NCBI RefSeq assembly: GCF_001888165.1
Contig: NZ_CP015455.1
Location: forward strand, 2,784,001 to 2,848,000
Source: Syntrophotalea acetylenica
Lineage (GTDB): Bacteria > Desulfobacterota > Desulfuromonadia > Desulfuromonadales > Syntrophotaleaceae
Direction: 5' to 3'
DNA length: 64,000 bases
The notes beneath the pieces were generated by a model, which saw only the letters and a program-made list of their open reading frames with translations, did not search any database and was not told where the DNA came from. The first letter of the stretch is position 1. Every line of letters begins with the position of its first letter. Below are positions 53,769 through 62,655 of the stretch, piece by piece. The translations under genes and the position numbers were made by a program.

Positions 53769-54629
53769 TCACCCGCCAGTGGCGCGTCGCGACCCCACCA
53801 CCCGCGGCACACCGCCATAATCGGCCCGGCAGAAACTCTCCTGCAGACCGGCGGCTTCAAACAGTTTCTGAACATGGCACGCCTGGCCGATGCCGACCTC
53901 GACCAGCAGCCAGCCCCCGGGCGCCAGGCGGCCGGCCGCCTGAGCCGCCAGGATCCGGTAAGGATCGAGCCCGTCGTCGCCGCCATCGAGGGCGCGGCGG
54001 GGTTCGAAGTCGCGGACTTCGGGCATCAGCCCGTCCAGATCGGCACGCGGAATATACGGCGGGTTCGACACGATCAGATCAAACGGCCCCTCCGGCAGCA
54101 GCGCCAGGTCGGCTTCGACAAACCGGATATGCGCCTCGACACCGTTGCGTCGCGCGTTGCCCGCAGCCACCTGCAGAGCCCGCGGGCAGATATCGAGAGC
54201 CACAACCCGGGCATCGCGCCACTCACTGGCCAGGGCAATCGCGATCGCGCCGCTGCCGGTGCCGACATCCAGCACACGGCCGCCCGTGGCAACCCGCAAG
54301 GCCTCTTCGATCAGAACCTCGGTATCCTGCCGGGGGATCAATACCGCCGGCGAAACAGCCAGTGGCAGGGACCAGAATTCCGTTTCCCCGAGGATATACT
54401 GCAACGGCTCCCGGCGGGCCCGGCGCACCAGCAGAGCACGAAATGCCGCCAGCTCGGACGCTTCCAGGGGGCGATCAAAATGCAGGTACAGGCCAACGCG
54501 GTCCAGACCGAGACAGGCACCGAGCAGCAGTTCGGCATCCCGCCGGCCGCCTTCGATCCCCTTGTCACGAAAAAAATCGGCGGTCCATTGCAAAATTTTG
54601 AGAACCGTCCAGGTTTGCGCCAAGCTCAA
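53769..54629 (-). CDS. prmC: Peptide chain release factor glutamine methyltransferase PrmC
   Basis: Methylates the glutamine of the GGQ motif in release factors. 286 residues: helical N-terminal domain, then Rossmann methyltransferase with '[19 protein letters not shown]' and catalytic 'NPPY' in '[17 protein letters not shown]'. TTG start, overlapping the prfA stop (GGAGGCTTGA), so translation is coupled with its substrate RF1. Confidence 0.95.
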   Translation of the reverse strand: MSLAQTWTVLKILQWTADFFRDKGIEGGRRDAELLLGACLGLDRVGLYLHFDRPLEASELAAFRALLVRRARREPLQYILGETEFWSLPLAVSPAVLIPRQDTEVLIEEALRVATGGRVLDVGTGSGAIAIALASEWRDARVVALDICPRALQVAAGNARRNGVEAHIRFVEADLALLPEGPFDLIVSNPPYIPRADLDGLMPEVRDFEPRRALDGGDDGLDPYRILAAQAAGRLAPGGWLLVEVGIGQACHVQKLFEAAGLQESFCRADYGGVPRVVGSRRATGG

Positions 54630-55693
54630 GCCTCCTGGGCCGCCATCGCCTCACTCTGATAATGCAAGGTCAGGGGCTCGATGAGTTCGGTCAGGCTGCC
54701 CTGCATAATGCTGTCCAGCCGGTAAAGAGTCAGACCGATGCGATGATCGGTACAGCGCCCCTGGGGGAAATTGTAGGTGCGGATGCGCTGACTGCGGTCG
54801 CCGCTGCCGACCTGGCTTTTTCGATCGGCGGCCATCTGCGCCTGCTGGTCGGCAACCATCCGGTCGAGAATGCGCGACCTGAGCACCTTCATGGCCTTGG
54901 CCTTGTTTTTGTGCTGGGATTTTTCATCCTGGCAGGAAACGACCACTCCCGTCGGCAAATGGGTAATGCGCACCGCCGACTCGGTCTTGTTGACGTGCTG
55001 CCCTCCGGCGCCGGAAGCCCGGTAAACGTCGATACGCAGATCGCCCGGATCGATATCGATATCCACATCCTCGGCCTCGGGCAGCACCGCCACGGTACAG
55101 GCGGAAGTATGGATTCGTCCCTGCGCTTCGGTTTCCGGCACCCGCTGCACGCGGTGGGTCCCGCTTTCGTACTTGAGCCGGGAATAAACCCGGGCGCCAC
55201 TGATCATGGCGATGACTTCCTTGAAGCCGCCCGCTTCCGACTCGGAAACGCTGAGGGTCTCGACCTTCCAGCCCTGTGTCTCGGCAAATCGGCCGTACAT
55301 GCGGAACAGATCGCCGGCAAACAGGGCCGCTTCGTCGCCGCCGGTACCGGCACGGATCTCGAGAATGACGTTTTTGTCGTCATTGGGATCCTTTGGCAAC
55401 AGCAGAACCTTGAGCTGGCTCGCCAGTTCCTCCCGCCGCGCCTCCAGTTGCGGCAGTTCGCCCCGGGCCATATCGCGCATTTCCGGATCGCTGTCCTGCA
55501 GCAATTCACGATTGCCTTCGATCTCCTCACCCACGCGCTTGTAGTCGCGATAGGCCTCGACCACTTCCAGAAGCTCGGCGTGCTCCCGGGTCAGATCCAG
55601 AAAGCGTTTCTGCTGCGACACCACGGCCGGGTCGGCCAGCAGCCCTTCGACCTCACGGAACCGGTCTTCCACTTCTTCAAGCTTGTTGAACAT
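54626..55693 (-). CDS. prfA: Peptide chain release factor 1
   Basis: A 355-residue RF1 that reads UAA and UAG. The catalytic GGQ lies in '[18 protein letters not shown]' near residue 230. Codon recognition domain '[27 protein letters not shown]' precedes it; the PxT motif is 'PETEAQ' at the expected place. ATG at 55693 fits the family start '[19 protein letters not shown]'. Confidence 0.97.
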   Translation of the reverse strand: MFNKLEEVEDRFREVEGLLADPAVVSQQKRFLDLTREHAELLEVVEAYRDYKRVGEEIEGNRELLQDSDPEMRDMARGELPQLEARREELASQLKVLLLPKDPNDDKNVILEIRAGTGGDEAALFAGDLFRMYGRFAETQGWKVETLSVSESEAGGFKEVIAMISGARVYSRLKYESGTHRVQRVPETEAQGRIHTSACTVAVLPEAEDVDIDIDPGDLRIDVYRASGAGGQHVNKTESAVRITHLPTGVVVSCQDEKSQHKNKAKAMKVLRSRILDRMVADQQAQMAADRKSQVGSGDRSQRIRTYNFPQGRCTDHRIGLTLYRLDSIMQGSLTELIEPLTLHYQSEAMAAQEA

Positions 55694-55734
55694 ACCTTTG
55701 CTTTCTGTCGCCTTGGTCCGATCATGGCGGAATG

Positions 55735-56421
55735 TTACAGGTCGGCGAATTCCCTGCGCACCTGATCCGCCTGGCCGCAACCCATGGCCCCTTCCGGACA
55801 GGCGCCGTGCAGGCAGCCGGGACCGGCCCCGGCGAACAGTCGCGGCGCCGCGCCACGTGCCAGGCGCAGCATCTCCACCGCCAGGTCACGTATTTCCCAC
55901 TGGGCCCGCCGGCAGCAGCGCAAGGCGAAAAAATGCAGCAACTCACGGGCATTCATGGTCAGAACCAGCTTGGTGGCCGCCGAGTTTGGCAACACGAAGC
56001 GAGCATCCTCGGCAGGCACCCCGGCCTCCATCAATCTGCCATAAACCCGGTGCATTTCCTGCATCGCGGCCTCGAAAATCTCCACAAGGGCGGGATCCCG
56101 GGCGATGGACGGAGGGGTCACAGTCTCGAACCGCTCCCGGTGCGATACGTAGCGCTGGCTCTGCTGGGAATAGGATGCCAGGCGATGACGCACCAGCTGA
56201 TGAGAGCAGGCGCGACTGATCCCCTCGACACCAAAGGTGAAGGAAACATGCTCCAGGGTAGACAGATGACCGACGGCAAGAATCTTGGCGAGAAGGGCCT
56301 CCCGGCGGTCACCGTCCTGCTGCAGCAGGTCTTCGACGGAAGAGGCCGAATAGCACAGCCGGGCGGCGGCAGCCACCAGCCGCTCGGGTTCGGGAGTATG
56401 TGTCAACAGTTTTACGCGCAT
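55735..56421 (-). CDS. thyX: Flavin-dependent thymidylate synthase ThyX
   Basis: A 228-residue FAD enzyme making dTMP from dUMP with methylene-tetrahydrofolate and NADPH. The ThyX motif RHRxxSxxxxSQR appears as '[13 protein letters not shown]' near residue 82. The C-terminal part is cysteine-rich ('[14 protein letters not shown]', '[19 protein letters not shown]'), typical of this clade. Replaces the unrelated ThyA. Confidence 0.95.
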   Translation of the reverse strand: MRVKLLTHTPEPERLVAAAARLCYSASSVEDLLQQDGDRREALLAKILAVGHLSTLEHVSFTFGVEGISRACSHQLVRHRLASYSQQSQRYVSHRERFETVTPPSIARDPALVEIFEAAMQEMHRVYGRLMEAGVPAEDARFVLPNSAATKLVLTMNARELLHFFALRCCRRAQWEIRDLAVEMLRLARGAAPRLFAGAGPGCLHGACPEGAMGCGQADQVRREFADL

Positions 56422-56567
56422 ATTTTTCCCGACCCGGGCCCATGGAAACCGCGGCACATACTGCGAGCCGGCAACCATCAGGCCCAAATGCAACAGGGCA
56501 GAAACGACCCCTGCCGCTTCTGCCTGCATGCAATGAACAAACGGCCCCGGAGGGCCGTCTCCGGCGA

Positions 56568-56777
56568 TTACTTATCGTTTTTGGCGTATTTTTTGCGGAA
56601 ACGATCAATCCGACCGGCTGTATCGAGAAGTTTCTGCTTGCCGGTGAAGAACGGATGGCAGGCGGAGCAGACCTCGACCTGGATATCGGCACACTTGGTC
56701 GACCGGGTTTCGATGACATTGCCGCAGTGGCACTTGATCTCCACCGCTTCGTATTTGGGATGGATTCCTTCTTTCAT
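56568..56777 (-). CDS. rpmE: 50S ribosomal protein L31
   Basis: A 69-residue ribosomal protein of the zinc-binding (C+) type: '[16 protein letters not shown]' and '[27 protein letters not shown]'. GGAGAAAAT before the ATG at 56777. Lies between rho and thyX as in related genomes. Confidence 0.97.
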   Translation of the reverse strand: MKEGIHPKYEAVEIKCHCGNVIETRSTKCADIQVEVCSACHPFFTGKQKLLDTAGRIDRFRKKYAKNDK

Positions 56778-56902
56778 GGCATTTTCTCCTTGATGCCCTG
56801 GCTTGGTACAGGGCGATAACGTAAAGCGTATTGCGCTGCAAGGCAAAGCGTATTTTTTACCATTTAAGACCGCTGATCGCAAGCCTTTTCTGAACAAAAA
56901 CC

Positions 56903-58150
56903 CTACTGATTCATGGAATCGAAAAACTCTTCATTGGTCTTGGTGGCAGACAGTTTTTCCAGCAGGAACTCCATACTGTCGACCACATTCATGGAGGACA
57001 ACACCTTGCGCAGCAACCACAGACGCTGCAATTGGGTCTGCCCGACGAGCAGCTCCTCGCGGCGGGTACCGGACTTGTTGGCGTCGATGGCCGGAAAGGT
57101 GCGCTTGTCGACCAGACGCCGGTCAAGCACCGCCTCCATGTTGCCCGTCCCCTTGAACTCCTCGAAAATGACCTCGTCCATCTTGCTGCCGGTGTCGACC
57201 AGCGCCGTGGCGATAATGGTCAGGCTGCCGCCCTCCTCGATATTGCGGGCCGCGCCGAAAAAGCGCTTGGGTTTGTGCAGGGCATTGGAATCGACCCCGC
57301 CGGACAGAATCTTGCCACTCGGCGGCACCACCGTATTATAAGCGCGGGCAAGGCGGGTGATGGAGTCGAGCAGAATCACCACGTCGCGCTTGTGTTCCAC
57401 CAGGCGGCGGGCTTTTTCGATGACCATTTCAGCGACCTGCACGTGACGCGTGGCCGGTTCGTCGAAGGTGGAGGAAATGACCTCGCCCTTGACGGAACGC
57501 TGCATGTCCGTCACCTCTTCGGGGCGCTCGTCGATAAGCAGGACAATGAGGTAAACTTCGGGATGATTGACCGCTATGGAATTGGCGATGTTCTGCAGCA
57601 GGATGGTTTTGCCGGTGCGGGGCGGCGCCACGATGAGGCCGCGCTGGCCCTTGCCGATGGGCGTCACGAGATCCATGACGCGCATGGAAAGATTGTCCGG
57701 GGTGGTCTCCAGAACGATGCGCTCCTGGGGATAGAGCGGAGTCAGGTTGTCGAACAGGGTCTTGTCCCGGGCGATGGCAGGATTTTCGAAGTTGACCTCG
57801 GCGACCTTGAGCAGGGCGAAGTAGCGCTCACCCTCCTTGGGCGGACGTATCTGTCCGGCGACCGTATCGCCAGTGCGCAGGTTGAAGCGCCGGATCTGCG
57901 ATGGCGACACATAGATATCGTCGGGTCCAGGCAGATAGTTGGCATCGGGAGCCCGCAAGAAACCGAAGCCGTCCGGCAGGATTTCCAGCACCCCTTCACC
58001 AAAAATGGCGCCGTTTTTCTCCGCGGTCGCGTTGAGAATCGTGAAGATCAGATCCTGCTTGCGCATACCGGCGGCGCCGTCCAGCTTGAGTTCCTTGGCA
58101 ATAGCCGCCAAATCGGTAATCTTCTTTTCCTTAAGTTCCTTTAAATTCAT
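56903..58150 (-). CDS. rho: Transcription termination factor Rho
   Basis: A 415-residue hexameric RNA helicase. N-terminal Rho-N '[24 protein letters not shown]', CSD RNA-binding '[43 protein letters not shown]', then the ATPase with Walker A '[20 protein letters not shown]' and Walker B '[16 protein letters not shown]'. GGAGAAAAA before the ATG. Confidence 0.98.
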   Translation of the reverse strand: MNLKELKEKKITDLAAIAKELKLDGAAGMRKQDLIFTILNATAEKNGAIFGEGVLEILPDGFGFLRAPDANYLPGPDDIYVSPSQIRRFNLRTGDTVAGQIRPPKEGERYFALLKVAEVNFENPAIARDKTLFDNLTPLYPQERIVLETTPDNLSMRVMDLVTPIGKGQRGLIVAPPRTGKTILLQNIANSIAVNHPEVYLIVLLIDERPEEVTDMQRSVKGEVISSTFDEPATRHVQVAEMVIEKARRLVEHKRDVVILLDSITRLARAYNTVVPPSGKILSGGVDSNALHKPKRFFGAARNIEEGGSLTIIATALVDTGSKMDEVIFEEFKGTGNMEAVLDRRLVDKRTFPAIDANKSGTRREELLVGQTQLQRLWLLRKVLSSMNVVDSMEFLLEKLSATKTNEEFFDSMNQ

Positions 58151-58594
58151 TTTTTCTCCTGTGAATGCACGCCGGCCACAACTGTCCTTCGGCCGTCATG
58201 CATGCCGGCTCCGATGGGGCGGATTTACCGCCTGAGCCCGTCACCGCGATCGCCCGAACCGCGCGGATTGTTACAGATCCTGGAAAAGCTGCAGAAAGGG
58301 TGGGACGATTTTCCTTATCTATATATGGATGCGGCACACGACATACACGCCGTTGCACCGAATATTGGGAATCTGGTTCCTTTTATGTTGCCGGGCAAAC
58401 TGTTTTTTTAACGGGATGATGTTCCGAAAGGTATCTTGGTATGGGATTTCTGTCCTGAAGAAGCGAACTGATTATGCTTCTATCTACCTTGTTTGAAACA
58501 AACTGTCAATGGCTTAATTGCTTTTTCAAGGCACTGTCCTTTCGGTTTTGCGGGGCGCCCTTTCGGAAAAAGGACGCCCCGCAGAGCCAGACGA
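58151..58594. other. Intergenic region upstream of rho, no gene seen
   Basis: 444 bp between the start of rho and the end of the lipoprotein gene. Short frames exist on both strands but none has a good ribosome site or recognisable protein. The leader of rho is long enough for autoregulation, which is known in other bacteria. A GGGGCGCC-type hairpin near 58550-58583 (next entry) ends the lipoprotein gene. Confidence 0.6.
58550..58583 (-). terminator. Hairpin after the lipoprotein gene
   Basis: On the minus strand GCGGGGCGTCC pairs with GGGCGCCCCGC around a loop containing TTTTTCCGAAA. No long T-tract follows, so it may act weakly. Confidence 0.55.
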
Positions 58595-59401
58595 TCATTC
58601 GTCAGCCGGCTTGCCGAAAGGATTCAGCAGTCCCGGCTTGAGGCCGGAAGCCAGGTTTTTGAACAATGCGTGATAGGGAACCGGCAACTGGCTCTTTCCG
58701 AGCCAACTCTTGTCCGGTGTGGTCAGGGCCCGCTCCAGGCCCGGCACCGTGATATATTTTTTCGCCACCTGATCGGTCTGGTTATAATAGGCCTCGTCGA
58801 AATCCGGATATTGCAGGTTCAAAAAGGGTTCTCCGACCGGACTGCGGGATTCCCAGACGATCTCCCCGGTGGGCAGCACCACCGCCGCGGATACCAGAAT
58901 ACTATCATAGACGGCATCCAGGTAATTGATTCGGGTGCGATCCCAACGCCGTTCCTGCCTCGGGGCACCGTTGAAAACGACCACCAGCAGGGCATCGACC
59001 GCCGCGCTCCGGGCCAACTCAGCAACCGCATCGGGGCGGAAACGATAAACATAACCGCCATCCTTGTCGGCCATGGCCTTGCGTGACACGGCGATGCTGC
59101 GCAACAGTTCATCCGGCTGCCCCGGCACCGCACGCACATCGAAGTAGGCCTTTTTCTCGCGCAACAGTTCAACCAGCGCCACCTCTTTGCCGGCGTTGGC
59201 CCGCCGCAGCGCCTCGATAACCTGCGCTGCCTCGGGATGGCGGATCGACGATCCGTCATCCACAATCAGCGGCAAAACCCCGAGCGTCTTGACCAGAGAT
59301 CGGTACTGGTCCTTGGGAACATTGTAAACGCCGCTGGAGCAGCCGACCGATACCATCGTCGTCAGCAGAAACAGTATCATCATCCATCCCGTGCGCCCCA
59401 T
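58595..59401 (-). CDS. Hypothetical lipoprotein
   Basis: A 268-residue protein with signal 'MGRTGWMMILFLLTTMVSVGC' (lipobox SVGC, Cys near residue 21). The mature domain contains 'KTLGVLPLIVDDGSS' and 'AAVDALLVVVFNGAPRQERRWDR', reminiscent of proteins that build large lipoprotein assemblies (GNA1162/CsgG-like alpha/beta fold), but no firm family. GGAGGAAGG before the ATG. Divergent from the barrel gene at 59726. Confidence 0.75.
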   Translation of the reverse strand: MGRTGWMMILFLLTTMVSVGCSSGVYNVPKDQYRSLVKTLGVLPLIVDDGSSIRHPEAAQVIEALRRANAGKEVALVELLREKKAYFDVRAVPGQPDELLRSIAVSRKAMADKDGGYVYRFRPDAVAELARSAAVDALLVVVFNGAPRQERRWDRTRINYLDAVYDSILVSAAVVLPTGEIVWESRSPVGEPFLNLQYPDFDEAYYNQTDQVAKKYITVPGLERALTTPDKSWLGKSQLPVPYHALFKNLASGLKPGLLNPFGKPADE

Positions 59402-59641
59402 AAATCCTTCCTCCCTGAAAAGCAGCTTTCCTGCCTTTCGTCATAGGTTTTTCATCTAAAAACGACTCTTCCCCCACCCACCGGCGCACCTGCCGGACGG
59501 CGCGCAGCGCCGTCCAGACCAACCAGGGAAAAACAGGCGATCGCACCGACCAGGTCAACACATGATGCCACCGCAAGAACCATGCCTTGCCTTGTTCACG
59601 GCGGCATCGGAGCAGAGAAAAGCGCTCCAGTCAAGGGATTG

Positions 59642-59670
59642 TTGACAGACCCTCGCGAAGGGGTTAAATT
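59642..59670 (+). promoter_or_regulatory. Sigma-70 promoter of the DUF3187 gene
   Basis: TTGACA (59642-59647), 17-bp spacer, TAAATT (59665-59670), 56 bp before the start codon. The rest of the 324-bp gap (59402-59725) shows no gene. Confidence 0.65.
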
Positions 59671-59725
59671 CCTTTACATTGCTCATCTATTTAGGTTTTT
59701 TTAATTTCAAAGGAGGGATTCTCCC

Positions 59726-60544
59726 ATGAAAGCCTTTTTGGCCCTTGTCCGCAAACATTTGTTTGCCTGTATCTGCCTGCTGATGGTTTCCGGCCCCTGC
59801 CTGGCCGCCAGTCTTGAACCCACCGGCCTGCAGGACGGCCAGTTGCTCCCCAAAAACCGGGCCGAGCTTCGCGTCGGCCTCTCCTACGCCGACGGCACGC
59901 ACAATCTGTTCCAGAGCGAAGACCGCGACCGCAGGGTTTTCGAGGTCCCGTCCCTGACTCTTACCCTGGGTCTCGCTGAACGCGTCGAAGCCCAACTGCT
60001 GTACAGCTACCTGCATCTGCGTGAAGACGGCCAGGGCGACAAATGGGGCAGCGGCGACCTGACGATGGGTCTTAAAGTCCGCATCTGGCAGGAATCGCTG
60101 CGCCTGCCGGCCATCGCCCTGCGCCTGGCCACCAAGTTGCCCAATGCCGACGACAAAAACGACTTCGGCACCGATGACGCGGATGTCTTTATCGAAGCGC
60201 TGTTCACGCGCAATTATCCCTTGTTCAGCCTGTTCGTCAACACCGGACTGGCGATTCTCGGCAATCCGCATTCGGGCAGCAGCAGCCAGCACGACATGAT
60301 CAAATATGGCGTCGGCGTAAGAATCCCGGTACTGGAAGACCGACTCGACGCCCTGGTGTCCGTCGAGGGCATGGAAGGCTCCTATTCGCTCAACAGCCGC
60401 GGTGCCCTGCGCGCCGGCATTCAGGCCCGCCTGGGACGCTTTACCTGGGACCTGGGCGGCTCCGTCGGCTACATCAGCAAAAGCGAGAACTGGAGCCTGC
60501 GCACCGGCCTGACCACTTATTTCGACCTGCCGGCCAACTGGTAA
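59726..60544 (+). CDS. DUF3187-like outer-membrane barrel protein
   Basis: A 272-residue protein with signal peptide (cleavage after 'GPCLAA', residue about 27). The mature part alternates polar and hydrophobic residues in strands such as 'RAELRVGLSYADGTHNLF', 'VEAQLLYSYLHLREDG' and 'WGSGDLTMGLKVRIW', the pattern of DUF3187 barrels. Ends 'TTYFDLPANW'. Function unknown. GGAGGGA before the ATG. Confidence 0.8.
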   Translation: MKAFLALVRKHLFACICLLMVSGPCLAASLEPTGLQDGQLLPKNRAELRVGLSYADGTHNLFQSEDRDRRVFEVPSLTLTLGLAERVEAQLLYSYLHLREDGQGDKWGSGDLTMGLKVRIWQESLRLPAIALRLATKLPNADDKNDFGTDDADVFIEALFTRNYPLFSLFVNTGLAILGNPHSGSSSQHDMIKYGVGVRIPVLEDRLDALVSVEGMEGSYSLNSRGALRAGIQARLGRFTWDLGGSVGYISKSENWSLRTGLTTYFDLPANW

Positions 60545-60547
60545 TCC

Positions 60548-60587
60548 CTGCAGAGGCCGGAGCCACTGCAGGCTCCGGCCTCTGCAG
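60548..60587. terminator. Large hairpin between DUF3187 gene and gluQ
   Basis: CTGCAGAGGCCGGAGCC (60548-60564) pairs perfectly with GGCTCCGGCCTCTGCAG (60571-60587), 17 bp. Lies between converging genes and may stop both. No T-tract. Confidence 0.7.
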
Positions 60588-60593
60588 CATTCA

Positions 60594-61511
60594 TTACCTG
60601 CTCCTCGGCACCTTCGCACGATCGAAATGCCGCACCGCCCAGCTCAGCACCTCCGCAGGCTGAGCGCCTTGCAAACCCTCCGGCACATTTTGCCCCAGGA
60701 ACCTCAGCGCCTGGCAGATCAAATTTCCGCCGCCGTCGCGGTCGAGGCTCACGGCACCGTGGCGTTTGCTGAGCTTTTCGCCATCCGGCGCCAGCGCCAG
60801 CGGCAGATGCGCATAGCAGGGCACGGCAAATCCGAGACAATGGTGCAGATAGATCTGCCGGGGCGTACTGCTGAGCAGGTCGGCTCCGCGCACCACCTGG
60901 GTAACGCCGCTTTCGGCATCGTCCACCACCACCGCCAGCTGATAGGCAAACAGGCCATCGGCCCGGCGCAACACAAAATCACCGACATCCTCCGCCAGGC
61001 ACTGCCGGTACTCGCCGTTCAGGCAGTCGTGAAAGCCGACCGTGCAATGCGGCACGCGCAGGCGCCAGGCTCTCGCCGGACGCCCTGGCGGCAGGCCATC
61101 CCGACAGGTACCGGCGTAGACCGGCCCCTCCTCGCCGCGATGGGGCGCGCTGGCCAGCACCTCTTTGCGGGAGCAGGCACAGGCAAACAGATGGCCGCTT
61201 CGACGCAACTGGTCCAAAACAGCCTCGTAGCGCTCGACGCGACGGCTCTGAAACAGGATTTCACCGTCCCACTCCAACCCCAGTCTCTCCAGGGTCCGCA
61301 GTATTTCGTCCGCGGCCCCCGGTACCAGTCGCGGTCCGTCCAGGTCCTCCATGCGCACCAGCCAGCGGCCTCCGGCCTGCCTGGCGAAGCAGTAGCTGCC
61401 TACCGCCGTCACCAGTGAACCAAAATGCAGCGCGCCCGTGGGGCTGGGTGCAAAACGCCCGACGACCCCGGTGGTTGCGGCTGTGCGATGGGATATATGC
61501 AGCTCGTTCAT
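60594..61511 (-). CDS. gluQ: Glutamyl-Q tRNA(Asp) synthetase
   Basis: A 305-residue truncated GluRS-like enzyme that attaches glutamate to queuosine in tRNA(Asp). Class I signatures: HIGH-like 'RFAPSPTGALHFGSL' (about residues 19-33) and KMSKS-like 'GEKLSKRHGA' (about 245-254). Zinc ligands 'ACACSRKEV' and a downstream 'GTCRDGLP'. Lacks the anticodon domain of GluRS, as expected. Confidence 0.94.
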   Translation of the reverse strand: MNELHISHRTAATTGVVGRFAPSPTGALHFGSLVTAVGSYCFARQAGGRWLVRMEDLDGPRLVPGAADEILRTLERLGLEWDGEILFQSRRVERYEAVLDQLRRSGHLFACACSRKEVLASAPHRGEEGPVYAGTCRDGLPPGRPARAWRLRVPHCTVGFHDCLNGEYRQCLAEDVGDFVLRRADGLFAYQLAVVVDDAESGVTQVVRGADLLSSTPRQIYLHHCLGFAVPCYAHLPLALAPDGEKLSKRHGAVSLDRDGGGNLICQALRFLGQNVPEGLQGAQPAEVLSWAVRHFDRAKVPRSR

Positions 61512-61684
61512 AATGTTGAAAATAATGCCGGCAGGCCCGTGCAGCTGTCAAGAGGGCCGGCATGGCAACCGGCGACAGGCATGATGGAAATTTGTGGTAT
61601 TTTTTATACACAGGGGAATTTGGTGCAGGTGCTTTGTGGTGTCTGCCGCTATGCTGCTCCATCTTTTTCGCGAAGGCATCAACC

Positions 61685-62623
61685 ATGAAAAAGCCATTGC
61701 TGAAGGTTCTGATCTGTCCTGCCTGCCGGCCGGCCGAAGTCGCCCTCACCCCGGAGATTCGTCAGGAATGCGGGGGAGATATCCTGCAGGGCGACCTGAT
61801 CTGCCCAGCCTGCGGTCACGCCTATCCGATCCGTGACGGACTGGCATACCTCGAACCACCGGCAACCTCGCCAAAACAGGCCGGCACCGGTTATGAATCG
61901 CCCCGGGCACTGGCCTCTTACCTCTGGAGCCATTACGGCGACCTGCTCGGCGACAGCGAAGCCTCCGACGCCTACCACCGCTGGGCCGGACTGATGGCGC
62001 CGGGCCAGGGCCTGGCCCTGGACATTGGTTCGGCCGTCGGCAGGTTTGCCTTCGAAATCCACGACCGGTTCGATTTCGTCATCGGCATCGACAAATCCGA
62101 ATCTTTTATCCGCACCGCCCGGGAACTGCTGATTCGACGAGGACGGACGGTACTGCTGCCTGAGGAAGGGCAGCTGGTCCGGGAAACCACCCTGCGGCTG
62201 CCTGCGGCCTGGCATGGCCACAATGTCGAATTTCTGGTGGCTGACGCCCAGGCCCTGCCGTTCCGGTCGAGTACTTTTTCCTGCCTGGCTTCCCTGAATC
62301 TGGTCGACAAGCTGCCCTGTCCGCTGCGGCATCTGGCCGAGATGGACCGCGTAGCCCTCTCGACGGGGGCACAGGTGCTGGTTTCGGATCCCTTTTCCTG
62401 GTCCCTGGAAACCGCCGAGGAACGTCACTGGCTGGGGGGCAAAACCAGCCAGCCCTTTGCCGGTCGGGGCCTGGACAATATCGAAGCATTGCTGCGCGGC
62501 GAACTGCCGGGTCTGCGGAAAAGCTGGTCCATGGAAAACCGGGGACATGTCTGGTGGAAAATCCGTACCCATGCCAATCATTTCGAGCTGATCCGCAGCT
62601 GCTATATCAAGGCCCGGCGCTGA
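61685..62623 (+). CDS. SAM-dependent methyltransferase with Trm112-like zinc domain
   Basis: A 312-residue protein. Residues about 1-55 form a Trm112/UPF0434-like zinc domain ('LLKVLICPACRP', 'GDLICPACGHAYPIRDGLAYLEP'). The methyltransferase has motif I 'LALDIGSAVGRFAFEIHDRFDFVIGIDKS' (about residues 117-145) and 'VADAQALPFRSSTFSCLASLNLVDKL' (about 189-214). Target unknown. ATG at 61685 with GAAGG upstream. Confidence 0.82.
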   Translation: MKKPLLKVLICPACRPAEVALTPEIRQECGGDILQGDLICPACGHAYPIRDGLAYLEPPATSPKQAGTGYESPRALASYLWSHYGDLLGDSEASDAYHRWAGLMAPGQGLALDIGSAVGRFAFEIHDRFDFVIGIDKSESFIRTARELLIRRGRTVLLPEEGQLVRETTLRLPAAWHGHNVEFLVADAQALPFRSSTFSCLASLNLVDKLPCPLRHLAEMDRVALSTGAQVLVSDPFSWSLETAEERHWLGGKTSQPFAGRGLDNIEALLRGELPGLRKSWSMENRGHVWWKIRTHANHFELIRSCYIKARR

Positions 62624-62655
62624 CCGAAACGCCTGCCTGCGAAAAGGAGCGCGCC

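Noticed and set aside
52389-54659. A 756-codon plus-strand open frame across murA and prmC
   Set aside because: It is antisense to two well-supported genes; the GC-rich codon bias of the minus-strand genes leaves this frame open. No family motif or ribosome site.
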